Shown here: positions 7,783-11,396 of the stretch, in pieces
Layout of the letters: each line of letters opens with the position of its first letter
Numbering within the stretch: the stretch's first letter is position 1
Notes under the pieces: generated by a model
Seen by the model: the letters and a program-made list of their open reading frames with translations, nothing else
The model's database searches: none
What the model was told of the DNA's origin: nothing
Made by a program: the position numbers and the translations under genes
Assembly: GCA_944329255.1 (NCBI GenBank)
Contig: CALVIA010000030.1
Location: forward strand, 1-11,396
Direction: 5' to 3'
Source of the DNA: an uncultured Bacilli bacterium
Lineage (GTDB): Bacteria; Bacillota_I; Bacilli_A; RF39; UBA660
Length of the DNA stretch: 11,396 bases

Positions 7783-7811
7783 ATTACCACACCCTTATCA
7801 TAATTAAATTA

Positions 7812-7820
7812 ATTATAACA
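7812..7820 (-). promoter_or_regulatory. Extended -10 promoter of the glucosaminidase operon
   Basis: On the minus strand TGTTATAAT (7820 to 7812) is a perfect extended -10 (TGn plus TATAAT). No good -35 lies 16-18 bases upstream, where the sequence is TATTTC or similar, but extended -10 elements can work without one. Initiation near 7805 would give a leader of about 22 bases. Confidence 0.5.
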
Positions 7821-7854
7821 TAATAAATAAAAAAGAAATAATTATGCAAAAAAG

Positions 7855-7873
7855 TTTACACAAAATATGTAAA
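7855..7873. promoter_or_regulatory. Inverted repeat between divergent promoters, possible operator
   Basis: TTTACA (7855-7860) and TGTAAA (7868-7873) are perfect 6-base inverted arms separated by seven A/T-rich bases. The 19-bp site lies between the leftward promoter (7812-7820) and the rightward promoter (7898-7926), where one dimeric regulator could act on both operons. AT-rich sequence throws up such repeats by chance, and no regulator is encoded beside it, so this is a candidate only. Confidence 0.3.
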
Positions 7874-7897
7874 TGTATTTATAAAAAAATAAGATTA

Positions 7898-7926
7898 TTG
7901 AGCAAAATAAAAATATAATATATAAT
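7898..7926 (+). promoter_or_regulatory. Promoter of the LCP gene
   Basis: TTGAGC (7898-7903), a 17-base spacer and a perfect TATAAT (7921-7926) form a strong sigma-A promoter. Initiation near 7933 would leave about 15 bases before the ATG, including GGAGG at 7939-7943. Confidence 0.7.
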
Positions 7927-7947
7927 GTATTAGGTAACGGAGGCATT

Positions 7948-9873
7948 ATGAAAACAGTTATAAAAAAGATAAAAAATAAACCAATTTTAAGTTTTTCAAT
8001 TTTATTTTATATACTATTTTTACTAAGTTCAGTCTGCTCTATTTATTCAATTTTAAAAATTAGCAATATAGAAAATTTTTTAAGATATATAGGAAGTTTT
8101 TTTATATTTTTATTAAGCGCCTATATGTTAATACTGCTTTTTAAAATAGTATTAAAAGGAAAAAATCCGGCAATAATTTTATATGATATTATAATAATAA
8201 TTTTATTTATAATACTATCATATTTGAGTGTAACTATAAATGGTTTATATAATTCAATTAGCAGTGTATATAAAGATAGTCAAACATTTTCTATAAGTCT
8301 TATTACATTAAAAGAAAATAATTTTGATAATATAAATGATATAAAAAATAAAAAAATAGGAATTCTTGATAACTCTCTTAATGTAGAATTAAATGAACTA
8401 TCAAACGAAATAATAAATGAAAACAATTTAAATAATAACGAATTAATTGAATACGAAACATCAAGTGAAATTTTAAATGATTTATATAATAAAAAAATAG
8501 ATTGTGCATTTGTAGAAAAAGATTATGTTTCCTTATTTTCAAATATAGAAAATTACAAAAATATAGATGAAGAAACTATACAAATAATAAGTAAAAGTAA
8601 AACAGTAAAAAAAGACTTGGAAATAAATAATAAAAATATAGATGAACCATTTACTTTATTACTATTAGGAATGGACTCAACAGTATCAGATATAAGTCAG
8701 GTTACATCATTTAATGCTGACTCATTAATACTTATAACATTTAATCCAAAAACATATAATGCAACAATATTAAGTATTCCAAGAGATACATATGTACCTA
8801 TTGCATGTTTAAACAACAATATAGAAAGCAAAATCACTCACTCCGGATGGGGTGGAGAAAAATGTGTAATTAATACAATTGAATCGTGGATGGATATTAA
8901 AGTTGATTATTATGCAAAAGTTAACTTTACTGCTTTAGTAAAATTAGTTGATGAAATTGGGGGAATAGAAGTAGATGTTCCATATAGTTTTTGTGAACAA
9001 AACTCACAAAGACAATGGGGAGAAAATACTATATATGTAAAAAAAGGATTACAACTATTAAATGGAGAACAAGCATTAGCATTATCTAGAAATAGACATC
9101 CTAATCCAACTTATTGTAGCAGTGAATGGACTAACTACTATTCAGATGATATAATAAGAGGAGAAAATCAACAAAAAGTATTAAATGCCTTAATTAATAA
9201 ATTAATTAAAAACATAGATTTAGATAAAATTTATTCTATATTTGATATAATAGGGAAAAATGTAGATACAAATATGCAAATAAATGAAATAACCGCATAT
9301 TATAGTACATTAAAAAACATTGCTCTAAAAACATTAACTACTAATAAAAATATTATAAATTTTGAAAAATTATCTTTACAAACATATGGAAAAAATATAT
9401 ATGATTTTGCATTAAATATCCCTGGAATATCAATGCAAATATATTATAAAGAAAGTTTTAATCAAATTGTTAAAGCAATGAAAGAAAATTTAAATGAAGA
9501 AAAACCTACAATAATAAAAACATTTAATTTTTCAATAAATGAACCATACGTAGAAAAAACAATAGGAACAGGTACATTTAACCAAGATGATATACATACT
9601 TTACCTAATTTTATAGGAAAAGATATAAGCGAATTAGAATCATGGGCATTAAATAATAATATAGAATATACAATAAAATATGAAGACAGTTATCAAGATG
9701 ATAATATAATTTTAAATCAAAATATTCCTGCAACATACAGATTAGATAAAATTAATACTATATTAGAAATAACTGTTTCAAATAAAGTAGAAGAAATAAT
9801 TGATGAAAATACAAATGAAGAAAATTCAGAAAATAATATATTTGATGAAGGATTAGAAAATATTATTTCATAA
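7948..9873 (+). CDS. LytR-CpsA-Psr (LCP) protein with SBP-like and PASTA domains
   Basis: 641 residues, longer than the usual 300-400 for LCP proteins. LCP enzymes transfer teichoic acids or other lipid-linked polymers to peptidoglycan on the outer face of the membrane. Three membrane segments (about 14-36, 46-68, 75-97) leave the rest outside. Residues 112-223 resemble a substrate-binding (SBP_bac_3-like) lobe, with NDIKNKKIGIL and NKKIDCAFVE. The LCP core is about 234-420: LLGMDS (Asp243), NADS (Asp258), SIPRDT (Arg279, Asp280), YAKVNF, ALALSRNRH (Arg381, Arg383) and DIIRGENQQ (Arg404), so the acidic and arginine residues that handle the pyrophosphate are kept. Cys287, 306, 349 and 390 could form disulfides. 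A PASTA domain covers 549-613 (LPNFIGKDISELESWA), followed by an acidic tail. GGAGG sits four bases before the ATG. It is divergent from the glucosaminidase operon. Confidence 0.92.
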   Translation: MKTVIKKIKNKPILSFSILFYILFLLSSVCSIYSILKISNIENFLRYIGSFFIFLLSAYMLILLFKIVLKGKNPAIILYDIIIIILFIILSYLSVTINGLYNSISSVYKDSQTFSISLITLKENNFDNINDIKNKKIGILDNSLNVELNELSNEIINENNLNNNELIEYETSSEILNDLYNKKIDCAFVEKDYVSLFSNIENYKNIDEETIQIISKSKTVKKDLEINNKNIDEPFTLLLLGMDSTVSDISQVTSFNADSLILITFNPKTYNATILSIPRDTYVPIACLNNNIESKITHSGWGGEKCVINTIESWMDIKVDYYAKVNFTALVKLVDEIGGIEVDVPYSFCEQNSQRQWGENTIYVKKGLQLLNGEQALALSRNRHPNPTYCSSEWTNYYSDDIIRGENQQKVLNALINKLIKNIDLDKIYSIFDIIGKNVDTNMQINEITAYYSTLKNIALKTLTTNKNIINFEKLSLQTYGKNIYDFALNIPGISMQIYYKESFNQIVKAMKENLNEEKPTIIKTFNFSINEPYVEKTIGTGTFNQDDIHTLPNFIGKDISELESWALNNNIEYTIKYEDSYQDDNIILNQNIPATYRLDKINTILEITVSNKVEEIIDENTNEENSENNIFDEGLENIIS

Positions 9874-9904
9874 AAAAATAGAATTTTTTAAATTCTATTT
9901 TTTT
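9872..9904. terminator. Bidirectional terminator between convergent genes
   Basis: A perfect inverted repeat of 15 bp (9872-9886 with 9890-9904) closes on a TTT loop. It starts in A and ends in T, so it gives a hairpin with a U-run on either strand. It overlaps the last bases of the LCP stop codon (9871-9873) and holds the TAG stop (9897 to 9895) of the facing gene, so one element ends both. Each stem has a single G-C pair. Confidence 0.75.
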
Positions 9905-10722
9905 ACTTTTTGAAAATTTATTATTTTACTATTTCTCATAACAGGATATTTATAAATATTTAATTGATATTTATTTGAATCCAAATAATTAACATCAAAC
10001 TTTTCAACATTTAAATTACCATTACAATCATATTTTATCATTATTTTACTTTCAATAAAATTAAACGGATAAATATAATTTAAATTATTCATTGCATCTA
10101 ATCTATTTTTACAAGAATCAATATAATTTTTCATTTCAGAATCATTTATTTTATATGAAGTATTACAAATATTAGTTAATCTCTCTTTTTCATCATTAAT
10201 TAGTTCATCATCACTTTTTAAAGAAACGTTATATAAAATTCCGTTTAAATCAATTATACTAATATAAAAATTGTTAGAATTAAAATAAATTGAACCACTA
10301 GATAAATATTTTTGCAATTCATCTCTATTTACTTCTACTTTTTTATACAATTCATCTTTATCATTTAAAATATTAGCAGTTATATATGCTCCATTATCTT
10401 TTTTAGAAGCTATTAAATTTGTAATTAATCCATCATTAATCATAAGATAAGATTTATCAAATTCTAATATTTGATTAAAAAAAGTAGCGTATTTATTTAA
10501 ATTATCTTCATTTAATTTAATTTCATCATTTTGAACAAAACTAAATCTCCTATCATCATTCATATATGAATCGTATACAACATTACTATTAAAACCTTTA
10601 TAATATAAAATACCATTAGTATCATACAAAATCATATAATTATGATATCCAATAACTATTTTAAAATAATCATTAACTATATTAATATCATCTATTTTAA
10701 ATATTCTTTCACTTTTACTCAT
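9895..10722 (-). CDS. Hypothetical protein, unrecognised
   Basis: 275 residues from the ATG at 10722, chosen because AAAGGAGA lies six to seven bases upstream; the open frame runs on to 10770, but that would start upstream of the predicted transcription start. I do not recognise the family. There is no signal peptide, membrane segment, cysteine cluster or nucleotide-binding motif, so it is probably cytoplasmic. It is mixed alpha/beta and rich in Asn, Asp, Lys, Tyr and Ile. Two stretches are alike, MILYDTNGILYYKG (46-59 of the longer frame) and ISIIDLNGILYNVS (about 170-183), hinting at a duplicated beta element. A strong promoter (10750-10778) and a shared terminator make it a single-gene unit. 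The codon composition matches its neighbours, so it is a genuine gene. It is convergent with the LCP gene, which gives no functional link. Confidence 0.7.
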   Translation of the reverse strand: MSKSERIFKIDDINIVNDYFKIVIGYHNYMILYDTNGILYYKGFNSNVVYDSYMNDDRRFSFVQNDEIKLNEDNLNKYATFFNQILEFDKSYLMINDGLITNLIASKKDNGAYITANILNDKDELYKKVEVNRDELQKYLSSGSIYFNSNNFYISIIDLNGILYNVSLKSDDELINDEKERLTNICNTSYKINDSEMKNYIDSCKNRLDAMNNLNYIYPFNFIESKIMIKYDCNGNLNVEKFDVNYLDSNKYQLNIYKYPVMRNSKIINFQKVKK

Positions 10723-10749
10723 ATTAAATCTCCTTTCGCAAACCATAAT

Positions 10750-10778
10750 TTTATACCATAATACAAACAAAAAGTCAA
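10750..10778 (-). promoter_or_regulatory. Strong promoter of the 275-residue gene
   Basis: On the minus strand TTGACT (10778 to 10773), a 17-base spacer ending in TGG (extended -10), then TATAAA (10755 to 10750). Initiation near 10743 gives a leader of about 20 bases that includes AAAGGAGA. Confidence 0.7.
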
Positions 10779-10820
10779 TGCATTAATTTAAATACTATAA
10801 AATTTTAAAAAATAATAATA

Positions 10821-10846
10821 AAAAAACTCTTGTTTTTCAAGAGTTT
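10821..10846 (-). terminator. Terminator of the tRNA operon
   Basis: On the minus strand a 9-bp stem (10846-10838 with 10832-10824; ACTCTTG pairs with CAAGAGT) closes on five A and runs into a T tract (10826 to 10821). It lies 10 bases past the CCA end of tRNA-Pro. Confidence 0.88.
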
Positions 10847-10856
10847 ATAATCAATA

Positions 10857-10933
10857 TGGTCGGGAAAACAGGATTTGAACCTGCAACCTCATGGTCCCAA
10901 ACCACGCGCACTACCAAGTTGTGCTATTTCCCG
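10857..10933 (-). tRNA. tRNA-Pro (TGG anticodon), CCA encoded
   Basis: Read on the minus strand, a 7-bp acceptor CGGGAAA pairs with TTTCCCG, then discriminator A and an encoded CCA (10859 to 10857). The anticodon arm CGTGG/CCATG holds the loop TTTGGGA with anticodon TGG, which reads Pro codons CCN with preference for CCA. The T-arm GGTTCAAAT is standard. It is the last of four tRNAs in one transcript, followed by a terminator. Confidence 0.96.
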
Positions 10934-10936
10934 TTA

Positions 10937-11013
10937 TGGCGCGCCCAATAGGAGTCGAACCCATAACCTTTTGATCCGTAGTCAAACGCTCTATCCAATT
11001 GAGCTATGGGCGC
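10937..11013 (-). tRNA. tRNA-Arg (ACG anticodon), CCA encoded
   Basis: Acceptor GCGCCCA pairs with TGGGCGC, discriminator G, then encoded CCA (10939 to 10937). The anticodon arm TTTGA/TCAAA holds CTACGGA with anticodon ACG. In bacteria the first A is normally deaminated to inosine by TadA so that it reads CGU, CGC and CGA. It lies three bases upstream of tRNA-Pro. Confidence 0.96.
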
Positions 11014-11041
11014 ATATAATGGGCGATTATTTTCTTTCGAA

Positions 11042-11117
<76 letters not shown>

Positions 11118-11122
11118 ATAAA

Positions 11123-11199
11123 TGGCGGTTCCAACGGGACTCGAACCCGCGATCTCCTGCGTGACAGGCAGGCGTGTTAACCAACTACACCATAGAACC
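11123..11199 (-). tRNA. tRNA-Asp (GTC anticodon), CCA encoded
   Basis: Acceptor GGTTCTA pairs with TGGAACC (one G-T pair), discriminator G as expected for Asp, then encoded CCA (11125 to 11123). The anticodon arm CCTGC/GCAGG holds CTGTCAC with anticodon GTC. It is first in the cluster and lies about 13 bases after the predicted transcription start. Confidence 0.97.
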
Positions 11200-11207
11200 A
11201 AAATAAC

Positions 11208-11264
11208 AATTGCTAATTAAGTATACTAAATTTTATATAATTTTGTCAATACTTAAAAGCAATT
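11208..11264. repeat. Imperfect inverted repeat framing the tRNA promoter
   Basis: Arms 11208-11224 and 11249-11264 are complementary over seven plus eight bases (AATTGCT and TTAAGTAT), broken by one asymmetric mismatch, with a 24-base gap. The inner ends touch the -10 and -35 of the tRNA promoter. As minus-strand RNA it could also fold after the upstream gene's stop codon as a weak terminator. Its role is unknown. Confidence 0.45.
11220..11249 (-). promoter_or_regulatory. Promoter of the tRNA operon
   Basis: On the minus strand a perfect TTGACA (11249 to 11244), an 18-base spacer and TATACT (11225 to 11220). Initiation near 11212 gives a short leader before tRNA-Asp. This sits between the ATP-grasp stop codon and the first tRNA, so the four tRNAs form their own unit. 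Confidence 0.8.
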
Positions 11265-11270
11265 ATCGAT

Positions 11271-11396
11271 TTATTTTTTTATTTTTTTTACTAATTGTTT
11301 TGCAAAATACATTGTTCCCTTATTTCTTATTGATTTATTATAACTAAAAAATAAGTCTGGATCTAAAAGTTCTATTTCCATAACCTTATATACATC
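11271..11396 (-). CDS. Probable ATP-grasp protein, C-terminal end only
   Basis: Only the last 41 codons and a TAA stop are in the window; the rest lies beyond the right edge. The visible end starts DVYKVMEIELLDPDLFF and finishes with FAKQLVKKIKK. The stretch VMEIELLDPDLFF looks like the closing strand of RimK/glutathione-synthetase-like ATP-grasp enzymes, where the Glu residues and the D/EP follow the Mg-ATP site, and a short helix ends the chain. Those enzymes join a carboxylate to an amine using ATP. With so little sequence, the substrate and even the family are uncertain. The open frame itself is firm, running unbroken to the window edge with a normal codon composition. Confidence 0.55.
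   Translation of the reverse strand, partial: DVYKVMEIELLDPDLFFSYNKSIRNKGTMYFAKQLVKKIKK

Noticed and set aside
7783..7947. Riboswitch in the divergent control region
   Set aside because: Predicted leaders on both sides are only about 15-22 bases long, too short for a structured regulator.
9895..10770. Longer form of the 275-residue protein starting at 10770
   Set aside because: That start lies upstream of the predicted transcription start, whereas 10722 has an AAAGGAGA site.

Overview
This is an 11.4-kb stretch of very AT-rich chromosome. It probably comes from a low-GC Bacillota of the Bacilli / Erysipelotrichia / RF39-like (Mollicutes-related) kind. The reasons are the extreme AT bias, strong AGGAGG-type Shine-Dalgarno sites, consensus sigma-A promoters, CCA-encoding tRNA genes and the families present (LCP, GH73, PASTA, Gx transporter, NusG domain II). 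TGA ends at least three genes and Trp is written TGG, so the code is standard and this is not a UGA=Trp mollicute. Nothing looks like phage, transposon or CRISPR. The taxonomic placement is an inference.

Layout, left to right. 1-118: a terminator, then a minus-strand promoter that leaves the window. 119-823 (-): zinc-ribbon multi-pass membrane protein with its own promoter. 870-3505 (-): a four-gene operon read as RluA-type pseudouridine synthase, ApbE flavin transferase lipoprotein, NusG-domain-II membrane protein, Gx-transporter-family protein. The genes overlap or touch, and two stop codons are built into the next gene's Shine-Dalgarno site. 3548-7782 (-): a two-gene operon for a secreted GH73 glucosaminidase with SH3-like and duplicated beta domains, and a large membrane-anchored protein of unknown function. 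7783-7947: a divergent control region with a palindrome between two promoters. 7948-9873 (+): an LCP (LytR-CpsA-Psr) protein with an extra substrate-binding-like domain and a C-terminal PASTA domain. 9872-9904: a near-symmetrical terminator shared with the convergent gene. 9895-10722 (-): an unrecognised 275-residue protein with a strong promoter. 10821-11249 (-): tRNA-Asp, -Phe, -Arg, -Pro with promoter and terminator. 11271-11396 (-): the 3' end of a probable ATP-grasp protein.

Two functional themes stand out. The first is cell-envelope building. A peptidoglycan hydrolase and a membrane-anchored partner are divergent from an enzyme of the family that ligates polymers to peptidoglycan, around one possible operator. 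The second is extracytoplasmic flavin chemistry. ApbE, NusG-II and Gx-transporter genes are the same three families as FmnB, EetA and EetB of the Listeria extracellular electron transfer locus. Here they appear without the NADH dehydrogenase, quinone-synthesis genes or flavinylated acceptor, which would have to lie elsewhere if the pathway works.
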